This document shows positions 23,280 to 34,838 of a stretch of 64,000 bases of DNA, in pieces. This DNA is from Elysia chlorotica (Eukaryota; Mollusca; Gastropoda; Plakobranchidae). The notes below the pieces were generated by a model, which was given only the letters and a program-made list of their open reading frames with translations, was not told the origin of the DNA and did no database searches. Made by a program: the position numbers and the translations under genes. The stretch is taken from NCBI GenBank assembly GCA_003991915.1, contig RQTK01000019.1:460366-524365 (forward strand), read 5' to 3'. Positions within the stretch are counted from its first letter, which is position 1, and each line of letters starts with the position of its first letter.

Positions 23280-26200
23280 TGTGAAAGATAAGAATAAATG
23301 TATGCTTCTAGGGCTATGCAAACAATGTCATAAATTGAAAGATATTCAGAGTTTGCACTTTTCTCTTTCTTTTTCTCCCTTCAGTTATATCTTTTAGCCT
23401 TGCCTTTCTGTCATTCCATCAATATAAATAATATAGTATTTCCTTAAAGTTCTTTGTTAAACAATATTTATCTTGTTAAAACCCTGATTTTTTTCACCTA
23501 AGAGCTGAGGAAAGCTATGTTATCAGTTATCAATACACATTCTTGTTCATTATCAGTAAAGGTACAGACATTTAACTGTTTAAAGGAATCTTCAAAATGA
23601 AGTATTTTTCAAACGTAAATAATATCTTGTGTTCATGGAAACTGCCACGTATTGACATGTTTTTGATATAAATTATGATTTTGATTTCAGGAGATTCTTT
23701 CAATGGTTTACATTTTTTTTTTTTTACAGTTATCTATTCCTAAATTTCTTTTCTTCTTATTTTCAAATTTGATTTCATGTGAATTAGTTGGTTTTTATGA
23801 GTTTAATCTTAGGATATCGGAATAATGAAGCTAGGTATTTTCTAAAATCAGAAGAAAACAATTTTTCCTCTGTTAATTTATCAATAATATGTTTTCACGG
23901 TTCGTCAGAGTTGTTCATTTTATTCTTCCATTTCTTATTTGAATTGATTTTCAAGTATTTTCGGAATAAAACTTCATGTGGCTGAGCTTATTTGCTACAG
24001 GGTCATAACTAGAATTAGCTTGAGATAGTTTTTACAATAATTTCGAGCCCAAACAGACCTGAGATATATTATGTTTTTTGTTTAAGTATAAATAAATCGG
24101 CCATACTAAAACCATCCAAATTACCTAATATTTGGAAGGCACGTAATGGGTTTATGAATGTGCTATGGACTGATACAGACCTTTTTAAATCTTTTTAATT
24201 ATGCAGGTACTGATATATGTGCTTGAAAAAAGCTTACATTTGACTTCTTTTTACACACAAACATAGAATGGCTAGTTATAATTCCCCTAGGTTTTCCACC
24301 GAGTCTGATATTGAGACAGGGTTAGATTCAAACCGCTGACCTTCATGTCTAAGTATAGAGTGCTAATTAATTGAGCTACTGGCTCTCCATTCTTTTTAAA
24401 TGAAATAAATTGAACTCAGTTGATACATTCCGTCACCTGCTGACTCAAATTATAATATATTTTTGAGGCATTGGAATTGTTAAATGACTTGTCTTGATCA
24501 TAGACTGCTTGAACTGTGGGGTGTTTCTTGGTGAGTGATTCTTGGTACTGTTGTAAAAACAAATTGATTATGTCTACCTAATTTGGTATATTTGTAAGAA
24601 ATAACAACATTTTAATAGGCTCATACCATTTCAATCATTTGAGGGTTCAATAATTTAATGCTTTTATTTGTATTTCTTGATTTGCCATGAATATTTTGTA
24701 AATGTTTATTAAACATTTGAATAGCAATTTTCTTCCAACCCAACATTTTCCTTGTATTGGCAACTGGGAATTGGCATGAACAATTTTGCTGTATTTTTAT
24801 ACCCATGCAATGTAATATTTAAGAGCATCCCACCAAAAGATATACATACAAATGTTTTTATATTGGATAGGCTCAAAAGCTGTTTAAAACTCTTAGATGA
24901 TCGGAAGTTTTGATGTGTATTACAACACGACTTGCAACATGTACAACGTACTTTTTATACTTATAGGACACATGTTTAAAACAACAATGTTTGAAGCACT
25001 ATCTCTATTATTTACCTTTGGATTGAAACTGCCATTATTTAAGTTGGGTGGGTGGGAAAGATTCTGACACCTTCAAGTTCTGTTTTAATCATGTTTTAGT
25101 GTTTTTGGAAGTATCTATGCATATTATAATGTGTGAATATATAATTATAATATGCTTAATGGCTGTTTCAAGAAGTTTTGAATTGGCCTACTAAATTTCT
25201 TTCTTTTTCGGCACAATGGAATCATAAATTTGTTATATTTTTTTATTTTTTTCAAAGTGCACTAAGTATGGTAAAAAGGCACGGTATCCCAAGTGTCTTT
25301 TCTAAGGGGACAAGTTTTTGTTTTATTATATTTTGTTGTTTCAAAACTATGAAAACTGAAGGATAAAGCATTGGAAATTAGATTAGCACTTATTGAAAGC
25401 AATTCCGATGGAGGTCTTAATGATATTTTTACCCTCTTTTTCTACCCTTTTGTTTTTAAAGTGCAGCAGAGACCTTGAGATCCAAGATATTAACTATGTA
25501 GGCCCAATATATTTTTTTTTATTTCCAATAAGGAAAAAAACAACTCTGGCTTAGTGTGACAAAGTTGGTTGGTGGCATAATTTCTCCTTGAAGATTGAGC
25601 AAGATGAATGAATAATCTTCGCTTCTGTGTGGGTCATGTAACTGAAGATAAGAACATAAGAAAGTTATATATGGCTTTGTTAGCACATTAATTTGCTATG
25701 GATCTATGCAATGCACTTATTTGAAAACATGCGAGTTCAATTCTCTATTGATAAGAACCTGAGACATTCCTTGTATGTTGCCTTTTTATTTAAAGAAACA
25801 TATAAGTGGTACCTTATTTACTGTCCGAAATGTTTATTGTATTTGCAAGGTTTATATAAAATTCATTCCCCCCTATGACATGTTACTATGATTGCAGTTT
25901 ACTGTTGTTAGCCCCGTGTTGATTACTTTAAGTCCTTCTTTACATCCGTCTGTCCCTCATTCTTTTCTACCAATTCATAAAATGTTTGTGTTGGTGATGG
26001 TGTTTCTATTGTCATTGTTGTTATCTTTATATTTGTAAGTTATATATGTTTCCATCATACAGACATTTAGAATGACGAATAAAATATTATGTTAAGAATA
26101 GATATAGTGGTTTTCAATTTATTTTGTGTTTCTTTACAGACGAAGTATGTTGTGCCGAAGATGTTGGTATATTGCAGGGTATATGTCATTATATGAAAAT

Positions 26201-26370
26201 ATTAGTTTTAGGAAAAAAATGGGGTAACAAGATGAAGATTAGAGACGTACTGCCAATTTGCGTTAATTTTACAATGGTCCAGTTACAAAACAATAGTTGA
26301 CAGATAAGACATCAGGGTAAAAGTATGTCAAGAGGTTGTGTCTTATGATTGTATATGATATTTAGTTTAG
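23280..26370. other. Intergenic AT-rich sequence
   Basis: Apart from the minus-strand SINE head at 24280-24395 I see nothing supportable. There are no conserved-looking exons on either strand. Confidence 0.45.
24280..24395 (-). mobile_element. tRNA-like SINE head, second family
   Basis: The minus strand reads ggagagccagtagctcaatt and later cagcggtttgaatctaac, resembling tRNA A and B boxes at roughly tRNA spacing. Similar heads occur at 14.4, 33.5 and 34.1 kb. The fold is imperfect, so this is a SINE remnant rather than a tRNA gene. Confidence 0.6.
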
Positions 26371-26374
26371 GCGT

Positions 26375-26750
26375 AAAATGTTTTTGTTAGGGTTTTTTTT
26401 TTTGCTCTTTGTTGTTTTGTTGTTGTTGTTTTTTTCTTTTCAATTTGCTTTTTTTTCTTGTTGTTATTGTGTGGGTTTTTTTGTTTTTGTTTTTGTTTTG
26501 TTTTTTGTTTTTTTGTTTTTTTTGGGGGGGGGGGTTCTTGCGTTAAAAAAATTAAGGCAAGAGAAAAAAGATTTGAGGTACATTCAGTGAGGAGAAAGAT
26601 TTCTTATGCGTATATTCTCTGCGCAGCATTGCACTATTCAGGGCTGTTTAGACCAGATCACACATGAGTATAGGTGAAAGTCTTTTGTTGTTTTTTTGTT
26701 TTTGTTTTTTGTTGGGTTGTTTTTTTTTTGAGGGGGTGGTGTCTGCTGTT
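26375..26750. repeat. Low-complexity T/G-rich tracts
   Basis: Poly-T interspersed with TTG and TTTTG units, plus a G run near 26525. The Phe/Val/Leu-rich reading frames here are by-products of composition. Confidence 0.8.
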
Positions 26751-26839
26751 GTCGTTTTTCGAACTCACGACAACTTTGGTTAAAAGTTTACAACAGCAAC
26801 AACGAAACGATCACCTTGTTAAACGTCTGCTCTTTTCTC

Positions 26840-27000
26840 AAGAACGATTCCTTATGATGAAGGGACCCCAGGGACTTGGGCGACCACATGGTACTGATAC
26901 CGTAGATGTAAAAAGTAGAGCAAGGAATAAGATGGTCTTAGCGGCGATCGAACATGTAATCTTCTGATGAGAAAGCCGTACATATAGCTATGGACCACTC
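26840..27000 (-). mobile_element. Probable minus-strand SINE remnant
   Basis: The minus strand starts ggtccatagctatatgtac and contains catgttcgatcgccgctaag, a weak B-box-like motif. The body matches the other SINEs only loosely. Confidence 0.4.
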
Positions 27001-29225
27001 TTACAAATTTTTCTTTCTTCTTACAAACTCTTCTGTTTATAGAAATGTAATTTTACTTTAAAATGAAGTGTCTTTTTCTGCATTCTTAAACCCACCAATA
27101 ATATTAGAAAGTCAACTGAGAGTAAAATAATTATCTGGAGTAAAAGCGCGAAGAATAGAAGGACCAGTCATTTAGTAAGTGATACAGATCTGTTTACATC
27201 TTTGAGTGTCAGAGGTTTAGATGTAATTTAAGTGTAATAGACATTTTAGTTTCCTTTTAAACTCGTATGTTCTACATTTTTCCTATCTGATGGATCAAAA
27301 TAAACAAAAAGTTATAAAAGTTTCGAAGCTTCACTAGAACTTGTAGTAGAAGTTGAGTTTATTTTTTTTCCTTAACGTCTGACGTCAGCAGTAAAGTTAT
27401 CAAGAAGACGGATCTCAAGGGTAACGTCTGACTATTTTACGTGAACTTTTCTAGGAGGCAAAACATACTTCAAAATAGCACAATCTGCGTAGTCTAAATA
27501 TCCTTTCTTGAGACATAGGAGACGTTAAACTAGAAGGTATTTTCGGTTTCTCCGACTGAGTAACTATGCTCTTCGATGATGCACCATAACCAACGTCACC
27601 GGCCCAAAAAGACATCCTGTACCGATCGATCAAATTGATTGATTTTCGGGCACAACCCATGATCGCGCCGAGAAGACGAGAAATAAATGACTAAACCTGT
27701 CTAGTCTTTCCCCACACGCAGGTAACGGCCGTCAGTTCATTAGATTTCACGGCTATAAATATGTTTAATTTCAATCATTGGTTATTTACAGCCTGAATGT
27801 ATTAGTGTGTTAAAGTCAATTAAAGTTTTCATGCTCAAGGCAAACTTTTCTGAAGTTAAGTCTGTAGTCAAAGACGATCTCTCTTCCTAAAAGTAAAACG
27901 CTGTATTCGTTGAGATTAGATAGTGCCTTGAGCATTCGTGTTACAAAACAAGTACCATTTGACCATTCTCATTTGAAATCGTCTAATGATTGTGCCTAAA
28001 AGTTAACAGAAGAACACAATGTCATACAAACCACTTAAGATTTGAAGTTTTGAAAAGGCTGAACCTGTTCCGTAAAATTTATTGTCCCATACCTGAAAAA
28101 CACTGCTAATTAATTACTATAAATTGCAGACACTTGTTTTGTTTTGGACGAGTGTATTGTTTGTTTGTTGTTGTAATTTTAAGGATAGAGCAAGCTTTCT
28201 CCTTTTTGTTGTTTGTTTGATTGTCTTGCATTTTGTATTTTTGTCGTTGTCTTTATTATTAAAGCAATTAAATAAATGTTTTTGCCTCTTCTTTCGTTTC
28301 TCTGACCATAAAGTTTTTGTTGTTTGTTTGTTTGTTGTTGTTTTGTTGTTTTTTTTGTTGGTTTTGTTTTGTTGTTTGTTTTTTGTTGTTTTTTTTGTTG
28401 TTTTTTTTGTGTTTTTTTTTTTTGGGGGGGGGGGGTGCGGACATTGTAGTAGTGAAAACGAAGGAACAGTAGGAGATTGTTAAGGCAAGATTAGTTTATT
28501 TTGGCGAGGTTAAGCAGGGCAATGCATCACATGGATGCAACACATTCCAGGCGTGTCAAAGTGAAAGAAGTTTTTTTTTGACAGCGGGTGAGTCTTGGTG
28601 AAATGTGGAGGTTTTCAACGATTTTCAATCTGTGAATGGCAGGTTCCATGCTTATAATTAAAAACATGGTTTGATACGATGAAACGAATACGTATAATAG
28701 TGAATGAGTAAGAGGTTAAGTGAGAAAGGGAAAGGAGAAGAGACAGAGACAGAGAAAACGGGGGCGGGGGGGTGCGTGATAGAAAGAGAGGCGAAAGGGC
28801 ATATAGACAAACAGGCAGAAAGAAAGACAGAGAGAGAGAGAGGAAAAAAGGGAGAGGAGGAAAGACAGAGACCGGGGTATATTACAATTGTTGATACTTG
28901 TCCAGATTCCTGCGTGTTGTGTGAAACAGCCGGTTTTGCACTTGTACGCAGCTTTTTAATGATTTTGCTGGCTACAAAATGCTTCATGTTACTGGCACCA
29001 GTAGTAAATTGGTTCGTTTGCTGGTTTTGCCTACAACCCGCAACATCCTATGTCGCGAACGCGTGCCAAGACAACAGGAAAAATCGCCGACAGGTCCTAA
29101 GACTAACATCTGAAAAAGTTACTTGCTGTCACCCAGAGACAGACAGTTTTACCACAACTTTTACTTCGCCCTCCTAATTTCAGTATTAAGTATTACAATG
29201 TGTCGGTTGTGAAGGACACTTAAAC
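27000..29225. other. Intergenic sequence with low-complexity islands
   Basis: Contains a (TTG/TTTTG)n and G-run island at 28320-28440 and a GA-rich tract at 28730-28880. I see no conserved coding; the open frames through the tracts are compositional. Confidence 0.5.
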
Positions 29226-29229
29226 TCCT

Positions 29230-29412
29230 GATCTTAATGTTTACAGAACATTTTAAAACTATGTTGATCTTAATGTTTACAGAACATTTTAAAACTATAT
29301 TGATCTTAATGTTTACAGAACATTTTTAAGACTATATTATTGATCTTATGTTTCCAGAACATTTTTAAGACTATATTATTGATCTTATGTTTCCAGAACA
29401 TTTTTAAAACTT
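29230..29412. repeat. Minisatellite, about five 36-39-bp units
   Basis: Tandem units begin gatcttaatgtttacagaac and end in an A/T-rich ttttaaaactat block. The last two units share a variant tgtttccag, showing sequential spread. No gene overlaps. Confidence 0.9.
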
Positions 29413-29419
29413 TATACAT

Positions 29420-30593
29420 AACATAAATTTTCTTGTTTTTATAGCTATAAGCTTGCTGAATGCGCTCTTCAAGTTTTGAAATGTAATTGAAGTTATGAGT
29501 GAAATTGGAAACTAGCAATAAACAAGTACAGAAGTGTTGAATAATTATGGTCTTCACGAAGTAACCACACCCCTATCTCATGCAGCCCAAAAAGTCGTTT
29601 TCATTTTATGCTGTGAGGTGTCAAATTCATGCTTTACTGCTGGATTTGTCCTTTCTAAACATACATTATTTTTTAGATTTTTTATTGACAATGTGTCATT
29701 ATGAATTAATTTTAAGACTTCCTTGAATCATTTTTTTTTTCAAACAATAAAATATGCGATCCCAGGTTGCTGGTTGTTTATTTTTATTTTTTTTTAATTT
29801 GTACACTTGAAATGCTTATCGAATCTATCAATAATGTTAAGACATTATAACAATTTGTTGACATTAGTTGCTGTTTTTCAATTTTGATCTTCTGAGTTCT
29901 TCTTTCATGTACCGGGTACCCCTAACTTTAAAAGAAAAGAAAAACAAGGTCAATTCTTATTAAGAGATAGTATATAGTTGATTTTTTAAAATTGTGATTG
30001 CAATACTATTCAGGAGATACGATCAAACGGTCAGGAAAATGATGCTACAAGATAGTAAATAAAACAAAGTGCGCTATTGTTTCAATTTCATGTAGGCCTA
30101 CTTTAATAAATGCAATATACCTAGCTATACTTAAAGAGGTTCTAAGGAATGGTCTGTAAAGCAAAACTTAAAAGTCGTTACCAAACACTATTGCCAAGCA
30201 AAGATATTGATTTGAGGTAAATAAAAAAAAAATTTTAAGATGTACCTTTGAAAAATAAACGAGCAAAATATTATTTAAAGATACTCTTCATTTTGAAAAT
30301 AAATTGCCCCAGTAATATTCTCTGTCTGAAATAATGAAACTCGGCTTTTTTTTATTGCAAAAATAACTTTCGACTACACTAATTTCTTTGTGTTTTTATC
30401 ACCTTTTGCACCTAAACGTTTTTCTCACTCTGTCTTCTTTTTTTTCTATTTAATTCTATCTCTCTAGTATCTCTCTCTATCTGTTTCTATCCGTCTCTTT
30501 ATCCCTCTCTCTGTCTATCTCTCTGTCTGTCCAGTTCTCTCTCCCTGTCTATCTCTCTCTCTCTATCTCTCTCTCTCTCTCTTTCTCTTCTCT

Positions 30594-30639
<46 letters not shown>

Positions 30640-32090
30640 CCTCTCTCTCACGCTCTCTAACGCTTCTCTCCATCTCTGTTTCTATTTCTCTCTACACGTA
30701 GTTCTCTCCATATTTACTTCTCGGTTCCCTTGCTGTAAACCTCAGCCCATCTTCCTCCCTCTCGATAAGTTTCTCTCCGCCCATCCTTACGAGTCCTAAT
30801 CAATCATGTCAGATTGGTCTCGGCGTTGGGAAGTAAAAAGAAATGTTTAACCCTTTGCTGACCCTCCGGGTAACCCACGAATGCAGTGTAGCGACGATGT
30901 CGTCGTGTCTTCTGTACCTGTAGACTTGGACACAGTGATAATGAGCAGGCTCTAAATACAGGCTTGTACATCCACCATAACTCTAAGATCTGTGCTACAG
31001 GTCTCTGTCTGAAAGGTGGCAACACGGTGATTTTATTGTATTAGAAGTGGAGGCTGTCGTGATTAACTGTAAAGTGGATATTGTAAAAATATTATTTAGA
31101 AAAGAACAACAAAAGAAATCAGATGGCGAAGCAGAGGAAAAATAGTAAATGTTAGAGGAGGAGGGGTATGAATAATGGAATGGGAGGAGTGGAGAAGTTA
31201 AGGCGGAATTTTTTTTAATTAAGCAATAATTATATGTCCGTGTTTATTATTTGTTTTTATGTAGTTCTAGTTTTTTGATTCATTTGATGTTGATGAATTT
31301 CACTGCAATATTAAACCACAAGTGAATTATTTGAGAGAGAGGAGGGGGGGGGCAGAGAAAAAGATAGAGAGAGACAGACAGACAGGAAGACAGATACAGT
31401 ATGACAGCGAGGGACAGACAGAGAAATAAAGCCAGACAGACAGAGACAGAAACAGATAGACAAACATACGGCCAGACAGACAGAGGCAGAGAGATATAGT
31501 CAGACAGTCAGAGACAGAAACATATAGACAAACAGACGGCCAGATAGAGACAGAAAAAGAAAGATATAGAAATGAGAGAGAAAGAGAGATTGAGAGAGAG
31601 AGAGAGAGAGAGGAGGAGGAGATAAGGAAAAGAGAATTGAGAGAGAGGGGGTCGGTGACAAGAAAGATTGAATTCATTAAGAGGGTAAAGGTTATACAAT
31701 AATACTGCCATTAATTATTGTGTCCTGAGGTTTTCTAGATAGAAGCACCAAAAAGCCCGGATATCAATGCTGCTTGCTGCATGTCTTAAAACGTTAATTA
31801 AAACTATGAGTAAATTTAAAAAAATACTTGGACCTACTACAAGTTCGATTTAAGGATAGGTCCAACTTGGAAAAGTAAAACTTATTTTTGGGGATAGAAA
31901 ACGTCAAAACGGTAAAGTCACGGTATTGTCACCTCAGTTCTATAGTGCTCTATCTGATTTCTAAATATAATAAGTGCTTACGGTGTTTTAGATATGAGAT
32001 AGATCATTATACAGCTGGGGTGAGGGCATGCCCATGATGACTGGATGTAAACCCGCGTGAAGCCAAGTTGCCAAGTTGCGTTGCTCGAGG
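29420..32090. other. Intergenic sequence with pyrimidine and purine tracts
   Basis: Holds a CT/TATC/GTCT-rich tract at 30430-30720 and a GA/GACA-rich tract at 31330-31660, each imperfect. No gene is supportable on either strand. Confidence 0.55.
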
Positions 32091-32094
32091 CTAT

Positions 32095-32526
32095 ACCGCG
32101 GACTAAAAGGTTGAATTTGATGAAGCACTACCAGCGCACCGACTTCCCCGGGTCGCGGGCAGATCTGCTTCCTGATTGGTTGCTGGACAGCATTGCGTCA
32201 CAGGCGTGATTTTTCGTGTTCGTCGCCTTCCAGCGGCGTATTTCTTTCTGCCATTACTGTAAGTGAATTAGACGAGAGCCCCCTCATTTCAGAAACTGGA
32301 GAAAACTCACCAAGAACAAATTTTACAGTGGTATTAATTTCTTTTTGAGGGGGAACCTGTACATACATTAAAGAAGAAAAAAATAAAAAATTTAACCTCA
32401 CAAACGCATTAGCGACGAGGTATAGCAAGTGAAACATTCGCCCAAATTGTCTGAAAGAGCTTGTCAGACCAAAAAAAAAGAATTTATTTTGGAAAGAGAA
32501 GCACAGAAGAGTCAAACCACAAAACT
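32095..32526 (+). promoter_or_regulatory. Putative promoter and 5' UTR of gene A
   Basis: A locally GC- and CpG-richer island (about 32095-32240) in AT-rich surroundings carries an inverted CCAAT box (gattggttgc) and an ATF/CREB-like ttgcgtcac. It lies just upstream of the short ATG exon at 32527-32548. The assignment is inferred from position and composition; the transcription start is unknown. Confidence 0.4.
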
Positions 32527-32548
32527 ATGGAGAATTTCTGTTTCAAAG
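32527..32548 (+). CDS. Gene A putative exon 1 (start codon, phase 1 donor)
   Basis: ATG GAG AAT TTC TGT TTC AAA G followed by gtaaga. The phase 1 end joins the acceptor at 34551 to give MENFCFKV and then the hydrophobic signal core. Gene B independently has the same arrangement (short ATG exon, phase 1), which supports this choice over the ATG at 34530. Confidence 0.5.
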
Positions 32549-34790
32549 GTAAGATAATATTATCTTTTGTATGATTTGCATGAGAATTTATGAATTGACA
32601 AAATCTGTTTTCACGGAATATATGATAATTATTTTTTAACATTTGGCACTGCTACGATTTTTTAAGCTACGACAGTTTTAGAGTATGATCACTAACCAAA
32701 TAAGATGTTATGGAAAAAAATTAGCATTATCTCTTATTCTGCAATTCGAAAAATAAATTTTAATAGGTGGTAAATTAAACCCTAACAAGAACCTTGTTCT
32801 GTCAATATTATTTTTAGATGAATTTATTAACCAAACGTGTTGCTGAAAATTAATGATCTTTGTAGCAAGTAAGTATTAATTAGTGTTGCTGAAAATTAAT
32901 GATCTTTGGAAGTAGTATTAATTATTCAAGCACACTACCAGCACATTGTTTGAATAGATGGTAAATTCATTAAAAAGATGCTCTCGATAAGCCTTGATCT
33001 TATTACGTTAAGACAAGGCGTTGGAAGCCATCTTTTCTCGGCGCTGCAGGTCCTACTCTAGCCACGAAAAAAATCTTTGGCATTCTTGATTTAACTTCTT
33101 CTTCAGCCTTGTTTCCCAAAGACAGTTATATATAGCGATGGTATCCCATCGCGACGGACACAGGTCCCAACAGGTATCAAACAAAGCGTCTTGGTCGGAG
33201 ATAGAATCTGTTACGACCTTAAGTTTTGAAGCTGCGTCTTTACTCTTGTACCGCCTCCAATTGTTATCGTTATGATTGTGCTTATTTCTTTTCATCACAG
33301 TTATTATAAAGTTTGGGAATCAATGAAAGGATTATTGGTTCTTTGTTTGTTTGTTTTTTACTACTATATTATTCTTCTGCCTAAAAAAAGCTAAATAATC
33401 AGTTTCTGGTTAGATTTACGAACCCCAGGTGTTCGGACAATCCTTTACACAGACAGAGGAAACACCTGAGATTTGAACTGCGTGTCTCCCACTCTAAGTA
33501 CAGAGCACACACCGATTGAGCTATGCACCTCCTTATGATTTTCCAACCTTTATGATGAAAACATCTTTCAGAAACTTAAATAGCAGATAAGGAAATTACA
33601 TTTACAATTATATAGAGAGCAAGACATATGCGTTTTTTTAGTGAAGTATTCTTAAACCTTGGGAAAACAACATGTCTGTTTAGAGTACATTTTTATGGTC
33701 GTTATCATTCGGATCTAGTTAAGATCTGTCACTCATTTTTTTTCCTTACAATTCACATTCGTAAAATGCTCGAAAGTTCTCAAACATTTTATTTATAATA
33801 AAACACTAACCTCTGTTGTTTTCAAACTTCAATGTGAAATCAATTATTGGCGGTTTTTTTTTTTTTTTTTTTTGTGGTTTTTTTACGAGTAGAATAATAC
33901 TTGTTTAACTGTGGCATTGCATTTTCAATCAAGCAGCTTCAATTATCTTTCATTTTTAATCGACAGCATTAAATTTTTGCAGCATAAAAAACATGTATAA
34001 GTTATTTGTTTGATTTTATCCGGGTATCAAGTGTACAACTGCAATTGGTCTTGTCCTCTAGGTTTTCCTTAAGAATTATTTACAGCGCCGGAATGCACTC
34101 GTTAAGGTTCGAACCGCCGTCCTCCGGCTATCAGCTTAGAGCAGTCACCGATTGAGGTGCTAATGGCCCCCGCTTTATTGGTGACTTTATCGTAGCCTTG
34201 TGTGGCTTAGCTCTCATACCTGAACTTTTCGGTAGAAAGTAGACACAATAGGCATTCTAAGTACAACATATGAGCTCCTTCATGTTTAGAAGACTTACAA
34301 AAAGAACTGATACAAACATCTTATTAGTTCAACTTGAGGAGATGACAATTCTTTACCGTTCTGTGTTTGTTTGTTTTTATTGTCCATATTTCAGCCCCCG
34401 TCGAACCACACGCTGATTATTGTTTTTACTTTTGTTCTATTCGTTCTTTTCTATAGAGTATCAACACACTCCAGTTAGTGCTATTGTCGCATATTTTACT
34501 GATTTTAATTCTATCATTCCTTCCTTTCCATGAAATATCGACAAACTCCAGTTATCGCCATGGTCGCGGCCATCGTATGCGTTGTTCACGTGACCCCCAG
34601 TCATGCGCAGACCAACAACCAGGCCAACAAGTGCATAGAGGACTTCAGCAACGCCCTCATCAAGTGCGTCACCGATGCTAGTCTCACCAGCGGGAATTTC
34701 CTTTGGTTCGTCACCAACGGCACAAGTTCAAGGTCAGAGAAGCCAACCAATGAGGCTAATTTCAAAAAAGAGATTTGTGGGTAAGTCTAA

Positions 34791-34838
<48 letters not shown>

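Noticed and set aside
28704-29177. 157-codon frame with Glu/Arg/Lys-rich start
   Set aside because: Driven by a GA-rich tract; no conserved features and no splice signals.
29230-29412. CRISPR-like repeat array
   Set aside because: Units are contiguous without unique spacers, and the genome is eukaryotic.
33053-33298. 81-codon minus-strand frame with Trp/Cys-rich end
   Set aside because: Composition is protein-like, but there is no recognisable domain, no splice context and no paralogue in the window.
33425-34180. Two candidate minus-strand tRNA genes
   Set aside because: Acceptor stems do not pair, and related degenerate copies occur elsewhere, as expected of SINEs.
34478-34681. Alternative frame over gene A exon 2
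   Set aside because: It lacks the cysteine pattern and phase of the family; the other frame matches gene B.
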